Source: Hydractinia symbiolongicarpus (Eukaryota > Cnidaria > Hydrozoa > Anthoathecata > Hydractiniidae). Taken from it: a DNA stretch of 64,000 nt. A program made the translations under genes and the position numbers. Within the stretch, counting starts at the first letter, position 1, and each line of letters opens with the position of its first letter. Below the pieces are notes generated by a model. That model saw only the letters and a program-made list of their open reading frames with translations. It was not told where the DNA came from and did not search any database. The stretch spans positions 12,633,001-12,697,000 of the forward strand of contig NC_079888.1 in the NCBI RefSeq assembly GCF_029227915.1, given 5' to 3'. Below, piece by piece: positions 1-13,350 of this stretch.

Positions 1-78
1 ATATTTTATTTTGAAAATTGATCTGCAAAATTGTTCGTCTATTCGAGCCTTAACAAAATATTTTTCCATCAATTATAG

Positions 79-2800
79 TCCAAGACATACTGTACATCTC
101 GAAAGTTGTTGAGAACTGCAACACATTGAAGACCACAATGGCAGGAGTGTTGACTACAATCAATGATCAGGAAACAAAGGCCAAAGAATTACGTGCAAGA
201 ATTGCAGATCTTCAAGCAAATGTAACCACGGTAAGTGCCTTGCGTTTGAGACCAAATGACTTTATTCCAATAATAAGTAGTATTGAAAAAAAAGCAGCTA
301 AAAATTTGACACAAGAAAGCAAAAAGTAACTTTCTAACTTTGGACATTGTCTCAGAACCCTGGTGATCAGGTTTCTGATATCTATATTATAATACCCGTA
401 TACGTCTGTCCGTCATGCATAATGGTACCGCAAGTAGTGAGACGCGCGCGATGCGGTATAAAAAGGAAGGGCAAACCGACTAGTATTAGATAATACATTT
501 TAGTCATGTAGATCATGCAACCTGGGCAATACAATTGTATAGGCATTATAAGTTACCAAGCCCGGTCGGCACTTACACCTTGGCGATATTTTGCAGCACA
601 GCCCAAGTTAATCCATTATAATTTATATTAGTAATACCTTATTCCTAAAAAAGTGGAAATCTCTACAAGTTCGCAGTAAAGTTTTTTGCTACACAAGTTT
701 GTTCTTATAAAGAAACTTTAGGTCCAGATTATGTGTTATGTCGGACAGGTATTAACCCTTATAATAACTGTTTAAGAGGGCAATATTCGGTATTGCCCAA
801 AATAAACAGTTATTTTATGGTTTATTATCCGAGTACTGCATTTTACGACAAAAAATATAACATAAGCAGGATGTAGAAACCATGTCTTTATAGTAACTAT
901 GGAACGTACATTCTAACTAAAAATTTTTTTTTTAAAATCGAATATCGTGTAAACATTACAGGTTTTGATTGTAGCTACATCATAGAATTCTTTAAAAGAT
1001 AAAAGTAAGTTTCACTTCTGTTTCGCGTTTTGCTTACTTTTTCTGTGTTTATTTACATTTAAAGCCAACATATTTAAACTTTACACACGGTTGCTACGGT
1101 GGCGGGCAATACCGTGGAATATTGCCCGTTATAACGTAAGTTCTAACCAATCACATTGCGCGATTTTCGAAAATATTGATGCCGCCCTTTTACCCGGGTA
1201 ATAATTCTATTTCTTAAATGCTCTTGTGGTTCAGCCTAGTACCTTGAAATAAGTTATAAGGCATCAGACCCTGGCAATTACGTGCATTTACGTTTTTTAG
1301 CAATACAACGACTTAAAGGAATCATTGTACTCAAGCAATTTCACAGCATTTACATCAGAGCTCATTAAGATGGCTACCAACATGTCCAGTACAAGTCCTA
1401 CTCTTGCTCAAGCTATCAAGAACATAAACAATTTTAATGCGATGATAATTGGAGCTGGTAAATCAGATGCAGAAAAATTAGTAAAAAATCTGACCACAAC
1501 TTTCAAAGTCATTGCTAAGAAGTTTCAATGTGTTACAAGACAGGCCAACTTACTTAACTTCGCAACTGGTGAATGCAAAATTGGGAGTCAAACAAACGAT
1601 AACCTGTATGCAATTTTACAAACAGAAGAAGTTGCAATCAATAAGGAGTGTACAGAAAACAAATTAATTAATAGAACTACCTTTGATAATTGGTTGCAAG
1701 CAAAAATGCGCTTATACAACGCCCAATCAGATTGTGTATTAAACGACGAGACGAAAAAAGCACTAGTTTGCGTAAATTGGCTAAATGGTATGATTAATGC
1801 ACAAAATGCTGCTAAGGAAAACTTGACCACTGCTCAAGTTCTGTATTTCATTGAAACATCCATCTGTCCTCCTGCTCAAGTTACAAGTTCAATTAGTTTG
1901 TCAATATGCGCTAAGAAAAATGACAAACACACGCTGGCTCAAGTTAGCCAGCTGTACGCAAAGTACAACCAAACACAAGTATCGTCAGCGTATTCTTCAT
2001 GCGCCTTCTCGAGCACCAATCAACAGTTGGTATGCTTCGAAAAAGATGATGGCATTGCTCTAATCACTATCCAGGCAATCTACAGCATGTTTCAGAGCAG
2101 CGTTGTGGAAGGAGCGTACAATGCTTGCCCTGCCATTGAATTATCAAGGTCTATAACATCGTATGTTTGTAGGAAGAAAACAGGTGGTGAACTTGTTACG
2201 TCTGCTCATTTTGATGCTTTTCGAGATATTTATGGCACAGTAGCTGTTCAAAGCGCTTACGATAAGTGTGCAAGCACAACAGGCAAAGATGCACCTGAAA
2301 ATCATCATCGTCGCCACAAAGAGGGTGACAATCTTTAGTGAGTTGCTATTACTATAATTACTATAATTATTATTACTACTTACTATTATTATTACTATAA
2401 TTTCGTATCGCCTTAAATAGTCCATTGTCTTTATCTCCCCTTCTCCCACCACCAAGCTTTATAAAACTGTTAGGTGCATCTGCACACGGATGTTACGAAA
2501 GGAATTTTTACTTGACATTTACGGGAGGGAGCGTTCATTTTATCATTTCATTGATTACGGTTATAATTATTTGCTGCTGAAATACTGGAGATATTAAACG
2601 CGATTTACAGAGCAAAAATACTATACAAATTTCCTTGTTCCATAACTTATAATTGCCATGTTTTTATAATATGTTTACTTTATAGTAAAAAGGGTGATGT
2701 TGAGGAAGATGTTGACGATGAAGGCGAAGATGATGAGGGAAATGACCGAACAGATAAAGTTATTTATCCTGAATTAAATGAAATAGACATGTACAAGTAA
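79..2800 (+). CDS. Unrecognised cysteine-pair repeat protein, probably secreted (3' part of a spliced gene; 5' end outside window)
   Basis: Three exons join in phase: 79-230 (acceptor ATTATAG, donor GTAAGT), 1301-2337 (acceptor TTTTTTAG, donor GTGAGT) and 2686-2800 (acceptor TTTATAG, stop TAA). Exon 79-230 starts two bases into a codon, so earlier exons lie left of the window. The visible 433 residues have a helix-rich start (around ADLQANVTTQYNDL), then at least five degenerate units of about 45 residues. Each unit has two cysteines about 14-17 apart; the clearest are AYSSC...LVCFEKDDG and AYNAC...YVCRKKTGG. A HHRRHK patch and a strongly acidic tail (EEDVDDEGEDDEGND) follow. The cysteine pairs and NXT/NXS sites suggest an extracellular protein, but the signal peptide would lie outside the window. 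The TAG apparent at 2336-2338 overlaps the donor GT and is removed by splicing. I do not recognise the family and assign no function. Confidence 0.78.
231..1300 (+). other. Intron of the cysteine-repeat gene
   Basis: The intron is bounded by CACG|GTAAGT and TTTTTTAG|CAA and links two phase-0 exon ends. It contains a possible 103-bp Helitron-like fragment at 381-483. No other gene is seen in it. Confidence 0.7.
381..483 (+). mobile_element. Possible minimal Helitron-like fragment
   Basis: It begins A|TCTATATTATAATACCCG and ends CCGACTAG|T, the A|TC...CTAG|T insertion pattern of Helitrons. The 5' end resembles the start at 11519 (TCTATATAATAATACGCC). There is no clear 3' hairpin and it is very short, so chance is possible. 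Confidence 0.35.
2344..2402. repeat. TTA/CTA-rich simple repeat
   Basis: Degenerate ATTACTA and ATTATT units lie just inside the last intron of the cysteine-repeat gene. Confidence 0.7.
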
Positions 2801-3617
2801 AACCTTCATACGCCAAAACCATATCTGATATGCGACTCTGTCTAAATGCTTTATTAACGCCATGCACAAGAGCTAGCGTTTTTTTGTTTTTCGTGGTCTG
2901 TGCAATAATTGGATTATCGAAAATGATTTATTTCAAAGTTCTTGCCGAACACAAGATGTATTTATTTTCAAAGTTGTTTTATCTATATTTACTCAGGTTT
3001 CTAAATAGTTGCCTCGATCTTTTAATGTATCAAGTAGCTGCTATTTATGAAAAAATAGGAGCTGATTTGATATAATTTTTCTGATATGATCCTATTTTCT
3101 GAAGTTGTTGATATTAATCTGCGTATTTTCTGTGTTAGAGAACCCCGCGCTACCGCATTTCATTTCGGGAAGATGCTGTACTACTGCGGTCGGTTTTTTC
3201 GGTGCTTGCCTTGATTTTTATTACCCGCACAAAATTCTTTCTGCGTCCCCTGCACCCCGAGTTGATAATTATATCTCTGCCTAGTATTTTGTTTTCCTGA
3301 CTCATGTGCTGTGATATTAGTGGACTCTTGGACTCGTTAAAACGAAAGATAAAACTCGTCGAAGTCGCCTAGATTTACGAATACAGAAAGGCAGATTTCA
3401 GGGGACGGGTGTATGGGAATAAATAACTTCTCTCATTGTTATTGGCTACTGGACACTTCCATGTCTTTCCGATTGAAAAAAGCTGCAGAAAGTGTTTGAG
3501 GAATTGTTCTGTACTGACATGAAATTAAAAGCCTTTATTAAATAAATGGAAGTTCCTGAGTTTGAAATATACGATTACGGAATGAAGATTGAAAGAAATT
3601 GCGAATAAAAATATTAC
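2801..3617. other. 3' flank of the cysteine-repeat gene
   Basis: No coding signal is recognised. AATAAA occurs at 3418-3423 and 3541-3546 on the + strand, either of which could serve the upstream gene if its 3' UTR is long. The open frame at 2830-3075 has no supporting features. Confidence 0.4.
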
Positions 3618-3842
3618 TGAAGAACATTATTTCCCTGTGTCACCTTAGTGAGTGCAGAAGAAAATCAGTCTTGTCTTTTCTGCGACTTTTCTTGAAGAAC
3701 ATTATTTCCCTGTGTCACCTTCGTGAGTGCAGAAGAAAATCAGTCTTGTCTTTTCTGCGATTTTTCTTGAAGAACATTATTTCCCTGTGTCACCTTCGTG
3801 AGTGCAGAAGAAAATCAGTCTTGTCTTTTCTGCGATTTTTCT
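3618..3842. repeat. 75-bp minisatellite, three copies
   Basis: Copies start at TGAAGAACATTATTTCCCTG at 3618, 3693 and 3768 and are nearly identical. The period of 75 is divisible by three, which keeps an open frame across them and explains the apparent repeat protein at 3599-3856. Confidence 0.9.
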
Positions 3843-6837
3843 TTTATTTAAGTTAGCAAGACATTTTGGTGAAGGTTAACGTTCGTCACAACTTTGTACT
3901 TTTGTAGTTTCAAAGCTTCTGACAATAGGAACTTCTGAATAATGATGATAATTATGACTGTTTTTTTGACACGTTATGAGGCCTATAAAGAGACACTAAT
4001 TTTTTTTATTTTATTTTTTTTTTGGGGGGGGGGGTGGGAGGTTTTGACAAATTAATAGCATAATATTAAATAATTCCTGAAAATAAGAAGTGCCCACAGT
4101 TAATTTAGCGGTTAAAGAACGTGTAATGCTGACAGGCGTAGAAAATATTTATGGTTCTACTACCAACATGGTGAAAATAACTTTAGTACCTATTACAACC
4201 TTAGCCAGCCAGTATAATATGGCGATATCTGTTCTTAGTATATTTTGTTTTGTTGAAAGCATAACAGCTACAAAGTATTTCGGAAATAATTCAATGATTT
4301 TGAAAGTTTACTGTTTACACAATGATTTTACAAGAAAAATAAAAACACTGTTTCAATTGCTGTTGTTTATTTTAGACTAGCCGTGTAAAATATGCACATC
4401 TATCTATCTATCTATCTATCTAACTTTTAATTAGCTCGCTCTACCTGCACAAAATCTTGATATACTCTTTCCATTTAATTTCTAATTATTATATATATCT
4501 GTTGTTGCTTTTGTTATTGTCATAATATAAATTAAGCCTTCCACATAATATGCATGTTAGTGTTGTTTTTGCTCCTTCTTCTGGCCCCAACGTTTTTCAT
4601 CGGATAAAGCATTTACTTTTCCTTCAAAGTGCTTTTCTTATAGCCCTTAATTTTCCTCCCGTAAATGTGTATATTAGTTACACAGTTTTGCACCACTGAC
4701 CATAAAAAATTTGTACGTTTCTAAATAATCCAGTTTCTCAGAATATTTAACCTAATAATCAGCCAAAATTAGGCACATCTTCCGATTAAACCCAAGTAGA
4801 TAGAAATGGTCAATCTCGACAAAAAAGCAGCCCATTCTAACTCACTTCAATTTTAACGTACTTTGGATAGGATTCCGGATTTATCATATCCTCGCTCCCC
4901 ATCGCCCTACCTGCTCTGATCCAAAGTGTTTTGGAAACGCAAGTTTGTTGGACGCCAGGATCTTCCACTTCTATCTACTCTATTTCGAAAAATTTTACCT
5001 AAGACAGTCTCAGGCCCTTTACTGCTCTGATTTAGGTGGGGGACAAGGATGCTTATAATATTTTTAAATTAAAAGCTGTGCCAGAATAGAAAAAATTCTA
5101 AGCTAAAGAAATGGATGCAAAAGGGATCATCTTATATCGATCAACCACAAAAATTAAAGACAACAAAGGCCGTAATAAACGTCAAGAACGATGACAAATG
5201 TTTTATGTACGCAGTAATCTCAGCGCTTTATCCACGAACATAGGACCCACAAAGACTATCAAAATACAAAGAATACATTAAAAAATTAACTTTGATGTTA
5301 TATACTTCCCAGTAAACATAGAGGACATATCAAGGTTCGGAAAAAAAAAACGGATTCGGACACGATAAAGTTATAGAAGTTATAAGGTTCACGGGAAACG
5401 AAAACACAATTGATCTGGCAGCAGGAAATTTATATTTTAGACGTTGTTTAAGATATTTTTTGTCAAGCAATGTGTTCCAAAAACATACAGAGATCTGTAA
5501 GGACTGCACAAACCCCATTTAATACCTCAGCGCTGTTGACTAAACAACAGAACTAGATAGATGACTGCGAAGGGAACACCATAGCTACTAGGCCACGCTA
5601 GTTTATCCAGTTGGACAAACTCTTCGTACTTCAGGGGATCATGTTCAATTGTGTGCAACCCCGAGGTGTAAGTTTATTTTAGAATCACACGATTGGATGC
5701 GGGAGACGGCCTCACCTTCCTGGCTGACTCCGTGATTTCTCAGTCCGTTCATTGCAAGACAGTAAGTTGATTTTGATATATACTTTTACGAAAATCATTA
5801 CTTGTGGTGTATAAAAAATTATAATTAAAAAAAAAATCATGGTGGGTTCTGGTTCCAATGAAAGCGAAACATTATATTCAAGCATCCTCTAAACTCACCG
5901 TCCAACAATTCTAAAACCTGCCGGTCTCACAAATAACGCTGTACAAGAATCCTTCACAAACATTTTATTACAAAAGTTTTGAGAATGTTCCACCCTTAAT
6001 ATTAATCTGTGTTTCTATATACAAAAACATATGCGTTCATCCTCTCCTTCCCCTCAGCAGCCTATCGGCAAAGCAACACCTTCCTAAGCATTCTACCACT
6101 TCTATGAAGCTTACCATATTCAATAGTTCCAAAATCATTCCACAATGCAAACTTACTCGTATATTAACCACCCAATCCATTTCTCCCAACAGCATTTCCT
6201 TCTGTACATTTCCATACTCTTGCAACCGACCACGAAATGTTTTTTCACCTCTTCCCACTGATGATAACTTTCAAGATCCGAACTAAACAATTGATTAGGA
6301 TGACCCTCTACTGAATGAAACTCACCTTATTAACCTTGGAATTGTTAAACTTCTCACTATCTTTATCATACCCATCTTTATCTTCAAGCAAAATCAATAT
6401 ACCCTTCAACGATTTAAAGGGGGTATTAAAACCGAAATTACAAGCACTATCAGCCTTATCAACGTTCTATGTCTAAAACCCTATCATACAATGTTGCAGT
6501 AATCGTTTAATTTCTCCTAAGCTCATTTGCCAAATCTTCATTATTAACAACTTCATATTCCAATTTTATCCCATTATGGTATACAAAGCAGTTTTTTCTG
6601 TACTCACAATAACACTCCCATAAACGTTAAACGGGCATAGTACTCTCAAGCCACTCAAACTCCAGTGGAATACAGAACATCCCTTCACAAACTATACCAA
6701 GCTGATTCTTTTTTTTTTCTTTTCTTTTTTTTATTAAGCGAGTATTTATACCAGATATACGTGTCAACTAAAAGCTGATTTAAATATGTGTCCAGTTAAA
6801 ATATATAAAAAGACATTAATTAAAATATAAATATATA
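3843..6837. other. Intergenic, no gene seen
   Basis: AT-rich sequence with a poly-T/poly-G tract at about 4009-4038. No splice-consistent coding segment is found; the open frames at 4090, 5330 and 6037-6286 carry no recognisable domain. Confidence 0.4.
4376..4425 (+). mobile_element. 3' remnant of a TATC-tailed SINE
   Basis: The stretch GTGTAAAATATGCACATCTA followed by about six TATC units matches the 3' end of the complete SINE at 38399-38420. It is a 5'-truncated copy. Confidence 0.65.
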
Positions 6838-7198
6838 CAGTAGATGTCCGTTAATTCGAACACGCAAGGGACTAAATTATTTGTTCGAATTAACGAATGT
6901 TTGGATTATCGGAAGTTCAGAAAAAACAAGAACTTTAATAAACGTTTAAAGGTTTTATGCTAATATAACTTTTTTACAACTTTACTACAACTTTTTATAA
7001 AAACCTTTTAACGTGGTTTGCTTGGCGATGGGGTGATGGCGAAAAAATTGTTTGAATTGGCGAAATGTTCGAATTAGCGGAGTTCGATTTAAACAGCTCA
7101 AAACATAAGACTTTATTAAACCAAACTCAAGGGACTTGGCAATTTGTTCGAAATAACAGAAAGTTCGAATTAAGCGGCATTCGAATTAACGTCTACTG
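6838..7198. mobile_element. pogo/Tigger-like MITE
   Basis: The left end CAGTAGATGTCCGTTAATTC and the reverse complement of the right end (CAGTAGACGTTAATTCGAA) match. Further GTTCGAATTA motifs lie inside. The left flank is TA as expected for a TA-targeting element; the right flank has mutated. No transposase frame remains. Confidence 0.6.
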
Positions 7199-7259
7199 AA
7201 TTTTAATTAAAGAGTCATTAAATTAGCAGTCCTTAAATTAACACTGCGTTTAATTAACA

Positions 7260-7306
7260 GTCATTAAATTAACGCGAATTTTGAAAAACCGCGTTAATTT
7301 TATGAC
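7260..7306. repeat. Foldback hairpin, 17-bp arms
   Basis: GTCATTAAATTAACGCG (7260-7276) pairs with CGCGTTAATTTTATGAC (7290-7306) with one mismatch around a 13-base loop. Further ATTAAATTA units lie on the left, suggesting part of a small MITE. Confidence 0.65.
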
Positions 7307-7640
7307 TCGTTAATTTCATGGAATAAGGTATTTGTTCTTCTATACTTTACATTTTTTATTATGGGACCGAGGTTGCTTACTTTTGAAGAAAATCTATCGG
7401 ATTCGAACATGAATGTAATTTAAATCCAAAATGTAAAAAACAAACTGTTGTTTTGGAACGAAGTGAGTGTTGTTAGTTGAATTTCCGCGCCCGAAGGCGT
7501 AGGACATTCTTTAAAACCATCGTTTTTTTCTTTCGGAGCATTTTTTGAGAAAAAATCCTGGGATTTCACGTTGGTCCGTCACAGATGTAAACTTCGTACC
7601 CAAGCTCCTTAACTACTGGGAAGTCTAGTATTGACGCTTC

Positions 7641-8010
7641 AGGCCAAAATTGGTATTTGTTTTCGACAAAATTCGGCACAGTTAACAAAAAAAGTATGCT
7701 GAACATAATGGTGACATAATAATTTTGATTTTTGTCACCTAAATTTCATTTTAGGCCAAAATTGGTCCAAAATTAGAACTACTTTATTTTTAACAAAATT
7801 TGGCACAGTAAACAAATAAAGTATGCTGAACATGATGGTGACATCAAAATTTTGATTTCTTGTTGTCTAAATGTCATTTTAGGCAAAAATTGGTCTAAAA
7901 ATTAAAACTACTTTATTTTTGACAAATTTTGGCACAATTGACAAAAAAAGTATGCTGAAAATGATGGTCACATCAAAATTTTGATTTTTTGTCAACTAAT
8001 GCCGTTTAAG
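7641..8010. repeat. Tandem repeat, about 112-129 bp, three copies
   Basis: Copies start at AGGCCAAAATTGG (7641), AGGCCAAAATTGGTCC (7753) and AGGCAAAAATTGGTC (7882). Each contains GGCACA, AAAGTATGCTGAA and a GTGACAT or GTCACAT block. Confidence 0.85.
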
Positions 8011-11000
8011 ACCATAAACGTTTCAATCGCAAGACTTTCAACCATGAAGGTAGGCTGTATTTTTTGTTAGCAATTTCTTTTAAAATGTAAGTTTATTATG
8101 ACACGTTTCGTTTTGTTTGCGTTTGTTGTAAGATATAATGTCACTGATGGGCTTTATCTTCAGAGGTTCATGCACCAAACCCCTTCGAATGTTTGGCACA
8201 ATAACACAACGAATTAGCAGGTTTTCATCAAATATTTTGGTAGCGCGCGGAAATTCTTAGAGCCCCCAGGGCTTCTTGTTATGTTTTTTTTAAACAAAAG
8301 AAAACGTACGATGATACATCACAAAGAGAATTTTAAAAATGTATCAAACAATTGTATACGCTTCCAACTTGTTCTCTTTGGGATGAAACGAAGTATAGTA
8401 ATCAAAGTAAAAAACTGATTGGACTTTTATCCAGAGAACGTTAGCTACTAGAGAAACTGGAGAACCTCTTAAAGGCTATTTTTGCTGTACTGTTTGCTTT
8501 TGTATGTTTAAAACTGAAAGAAAAATCGAAACCGAAACCGAACCTACCTATTGAGAAAACGAAAGAAAAACAGGTGTGTTGTTTAGATTATCTGGTAGAG
8601 GAATGAATTTAGGTGTATAACGATTTTTTAGCCCCTTTAACTTTCAGAGAATAAAATGGCTGCCGTAAACAGAAAAAACTTTTGGCTACGAAATTTAAAA
8701 AAAATAACAACACTGTTTTTATGGCAGCGAATTAAAAGAAGACGTAACAGGAAACAACAGCTAAGAAAGAGGAGAAAACTTTTTCATGAAAAAGGGAAAA
8801 GTTATTATTTATTGTTAGTTTATTAATTTCACTTCCAACGGCCCCCCCAACAAGCTGTTGATTTTTGTGGTTGTTAGAAAAATTTGAAAAGAATTTATGA
8901 ATCCATAACTTTTGTTCACAAATTTAATGCTAACAGGTCTCTCTGCTGTATTTAACACCAAACACTTTTCTAAAAGGTGTTTTTATTTTGTGTATAAAGA
9001 AGTGTAGAAAAATTTGTTGTTTTTTTTAATATTTTTCTTGAATAAAATGGATTGCGAAATTGTTTACATTTTCTTGAACTTCATTGGTTAAAAAGATCGA
9101 GAGAAAAAATACGCGCTTGAAAAGTTGAATGGGTTTATCTTTTTGAGAAAAGCTCGGGAGCATCTTTTTACGTCGAGTCAGCAGTCATTCTACTTCATTG
9201 CGCATGCTCGCGGGAAAAGCTCTCGAGCTTTTTCCGCTCGAGCGGAAAATGCAGTCGTATGGAAACCTACCTTAAAGCCGGTAGAAAAACCTGTGGGACA
9301 TGTGCCAGAAGCTTTGGCCAAAATTTTGATCCAATGATGAATAAGTGGCGAATTTTATACATGTAAGCAGTCATTACTGGTGAAAAGCGTCGTGTTCCTG
9401 CAGGCACTTGGCTCCCTGGAGGAGGGATTGAACTTCCGTGTTCATATTTATATATGCTGCAAATATTCAGAAAAACTATAATTAAAAAAGCAGAAAAAAT
9501 CTCGCATTTTAAGTAAAGCAAACATTGTATTCCATATCTCTTTTTCCTATATGCTCTTATCTGGGGGTGCGCTTATAAACAAGGAATAAAATCTTGGTAA
9601 GGATTTGGTGCGCTTAACAACGGGTGCGCTTATAATCGGGTCCGTAAAAGGTAATTTTTCTGTTGTTATTATTTTCAACAGTACAGAATGTGGTGATTCA
9701 TTCCCCCATTTTTGACTCTAGTAACTCCAATAATATTTTAATGATTTATTGCCCATTAACTGTAGCATCTTTACCTCTACTTTTAAATCACCGTCAAGTT
9801 GAGAGATTGGATGATTTATGGCGATTGCTTGCAGAGTCTTTCCATCAAGGGAAGCGTTTATACCGCAGAGTTCACTTATCGTATTTCTTAAATTTGTAGC
9901 GAACGTATTAATCTCCATACCCTTCCTAAATTCCTACGATCTTTCCGCTTCACTCCGTTTAGAGTTTACTCTTCACCATTAAATTCATCTCTTAAGCACG
10001 TTGCAAGTTTTCGTACGAAATCTCAGCATCTACATCTATAGCACTGACTGCTACCATAAAAGTGGCGGCTTTCAAACAACATAGCAAAGTCTGTACTTTC
10101 TTATCATCAGCGTTACTGAGGACTCCAGTTTGAACTATATCCATAGAGGTATCCATAAAGTAAATGAAATTGAGTTATCCCCCTTAAATTTCTAAACCGA
10201 TGGGATTTGGCAGCTTTTCCACAAATTAACAACTTTTAATCAAATACAATAAATATCTCGGTAGAACCTGCATAATCTTATGTGTTGTGGGACAGCGAGA
10301 TAAAGAACTACATCAAGTGTATTGATATATATACTAAAAGGCAAGCAAGGCAAGTTTCGCTTCTCCATACAACACCAGCCATCTCTCTGGCAGCCACAAC
10401 CATCAATTTACCAACACCTGTAATAACAATGTGTTTTGTAAACATATGTGCAATTTAAAAATAAAGGAGCTAAATTTAACAGCCCGATCTCTAGTCCCAC
10501 TGATTTTAGGTTGCGAATCCTATTTTATATCACAACCAGACAAGCAAGTCAAGGAATATACGACTTTTGTTCCCTTGAAGTATTTTTTATCAATCTGTGA
10601 AACAGGATTCTCACATGTCATACAATACTTAAAAAGCTTTTCTCTTCAAACACGAGGTACACGTTTTCATTGGTAGGACATGTTATATTACCGAACGTTA
10701 ATTTTAACTGTTCGGTCTCTGTAGTTGAGACAAAATCAGAACCCGATTGTTCGACACGCTTTGTAGATGCCTCCAACCATTTATTATTGTAGCTGGAGTT
10801 GCAAGTTCAATCAAAGAGTTTTCTGAAGAGTAAAATTCAATATGAGAAAACCAGTAAGGTATAAAAGATCTTAAAAACACGAAATTGTATACTCACGTTG
10901 GCGGCGACTTCTATGCATGGTGTAGTGTACGTGTAACAAAGTGATTGATTTTGAAGAATGAACTGGAACAAACAATATTTAAGACAAGAGTAAGTAAAGA

Positions 11001-11518
11001 AAAACCAAAAGTGCGATAGAAATTGTAACATACCTGCTTTCCGTGTCCAACAATATCCACGAATTTTCGAGCAATAGTTCAAGAAATGCTGTTTTATGAC
11101 TTAGAACATTTTTTTAAGATGGAGTTCCAAGTTAGACCTATTTGTTCGAAATAGTTTATTTATATTTTACTCATTGACCGTGAGGGATATTATATGAAGA
11201 TATTCAAATAAAGTATTTGAAAACACAAGTAATAGGACACATAATGATTATACTACTCTTTTTTCTTTTATCAATTGCCAATATTTTATGCAAAACTTGA
11301 TATATCCTTAAATTTTAAATTTTGTGACCGATGGACACTTTCAAATATTTGGGAATTACTAACGCATAATTTTTAAAATAATCTTCACAAGCATCTTTAT
11401 GGTACTAAAAGTGATTTTTCGAATAGTAAGATCGTATTCTTTTCTCCAAGGTAAGATACTTTTAATTTTGTGACATTTTACTGTACATCCGTCACGTCTA
11501 TCCGTCACGCTCGAAGTA
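8011..11518. other. Intergenic, no gene seen
   Basis: AT-rich DNA without splice-supported coding segments. It holds a perfect palindrome at 9229-9248 and GTGCGCTTATA-type repeats at about 9565-9640. The open frames at 9125-9918, 10431 and 10837 look like chance. Confidence 0.4.
9229..9248. repeat. Perfect 20-bp palindrome
   Basis: TTTTCCGCTCGAGCGGAAAA is its own reverse complement and directly follows a second palindrome, AAAGCTCTCGAGCTTT. Probably the core of a decayed inverted-repeat element. Confidence 0.7.
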
Positions 11519-11682
11519 TCTATATAATAATACGCCAGTTCCGTGTCTGTAACAGGCAAAAGTGGATGTACATATCTGCCGGATACCATTCTTGTTTTGT
11601 TTAACATTTTTAGCAATTTCTAGTATCGAGACTATCGTGCCCTAATCGTCTGATGACGGACTGCCCTCAGGCGTTCGACTAA
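11519..11682 (+). mobile_element. Possible short Helitron-like copy
   Basis: It begins A|TCTATATAATAATACGCC and contains GTGTCTGTAACAGGCAAAAG, shared with the copy at 29362. It may end CTAA|T at 11682. The 5' end is convincing and the 3' end tentative. Confidence 0.45.
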
Positions 11683-13344
11683 TGGATGGTATTTTTCGTG
11701 TGACCAAATTACAACCATCACTCTTGCTTGTTAATGAGTTAGCCTCTGTGAAACAGAATTTTATACTTTTTGTATAAGTTATGCAATTTATCAGGTAAGA
11801 ATTATTTTATTTTTGTTAGCTAGATTTAACTGGATAAAAGTAAGAAAATTGTTCTTGGCTTACTAGCTATCACCTCCAGGCTAACCTACTTCTGAAGTTT
11901 TCCAACGAAAAGCAAAATTTATATTCGTAAGGTTTTTCAAAGCTCGCCCTTATATATAGTTTATAACAGTTAATTTGACTTTTAGAACTTTCTTCTACAG
12001 TTGTCGCTAATCACTTTCAAACGTTTTTGGGGTGTCATGTAATATATGCATAAAATGCGTTTTGAGCAAGCGTTTTCTTTAAAATTGTGGCATGTCTAAA
12101 GGTATTTCTTGGATTTTGGTGGTTACTTTGCCCAACCTATTTTTAATTTTTCTTGCGAATTTAAGATAATCGTGGTATTAGTGGACAAGTATTCAATTTT
12201 GGTTCTCCCTTTCCCCAGTCTGTGTTGGGGTCAAAACAGTGATCGGCCTTCACAAAATTCAGCCTTGACATTTGGGGGACCAAAACAACACAGCCCATGG
12301 CAGCTAGCGAACTGAAGAGTCTGTCGAAATGGCGTGCCAAAGCCGAAATTCTATGCTTGAGATACAACCCTTTTTGCCCAAATCCGTCTTATTTTTTCCT
12401 ATTTCAGGAAAACTACTATAAATGCAGTCCATTAAGTAAAATACTTAATTACTACATACAGCCCATGAGAATATTTTTGCGATGTCCATTCACAGTTTGA
12501 CACTGGTTACATAAACCGACGGGTCAAGGGGGCTAATCTGGCAGATAAATTCGTGACGTACGACACCCACTTTAACTGGGTGTCCACTCCCTATTAACTA
12601 TTTATGTTTCTGACATTTGCGACATTTTTGACAACTTGACATTTTCTTCACTTTTCCAGCTATTTTTGACCGGAAATTCATACTATTGGAACCTTGGATT
12701 AACCTTGAAAAGTAAAATTTAAAAACAAACCTATTGATAGAACAGTTGGTCAAAAATTAATGCTAATTCTTTTAGATCAATTCTAAAATTGAATTCTTTT
12801 ATATATTTTAGAAAATGAAGAAAGTCTTGACATTTTTCTGACATTTTTCTGACAATTTTCTCGAAATTTTACCTATATATGTATTTTTTTAAAAGACAAT
12901 TTCTGACATTCCTGACCAATTGGACACTCTGTTTAAAAATCATTTAAAGAAGGAAAACGCGACCGGTTTTGATAAGATCTCGGAAGTAATACGAAATCTT
13001 AACGATGGGTGCGAAAAGAAAAGCCGAGAAACGTTTACAAGTACTGTATCTTAATAAATTGTATGATGTTAAAAAAAAGATAAAACTGTGGGACCGTTTT
13101 TTTAAAGCAGTTGTATTTCCAAGCCAAAAACTGATCGGCACTTTACCAGATAAAACAAACTGACATTGTTAGGCATGCAAATATTAACAAAAATAGCAAA
13201 AAGCTTATTCCAAAAATACAAAATTTGTGCATATATAATATGGTATTAAAAAAAATTACATTCATTTACAAAAGGTGATAAAATGGAAAAATCCTTATCA
13301 AATCGTTTAATAAATACATTTCCTTAAATGCACATTTTTTTCTT
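11683..13344. other. Intergenic between Helitron-like copy and DD3-3 3' end
   Basis: No gene is seen. GACATTTTTCTGACA short repeats occur at about 12600-12900. The open frames at 12109-12500 and 12944-13141 lack support. Confidence 0.4.
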
Positions 13345-13350
13345 TTTATT
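13345..13350 (-). terminator. Polyadenylation signal AATAAA for the DD3-3 gene
   Basis: TTTATT on the + strand reads AATAAA on the - strand, about 155 bases past the DD3-3 stop codon. Such hexamers are frequent in AT-rich DNA. Confidence 0.4.

Noticed and set aside
3599-3856. Repeat protein of 85 residues with ISLCHL..CRRKSVLSFL units
   Set aside because: The 75-bp minisatellite period is divisible by three, so the frame stays open by chance; no start context or splicing supports a gene.
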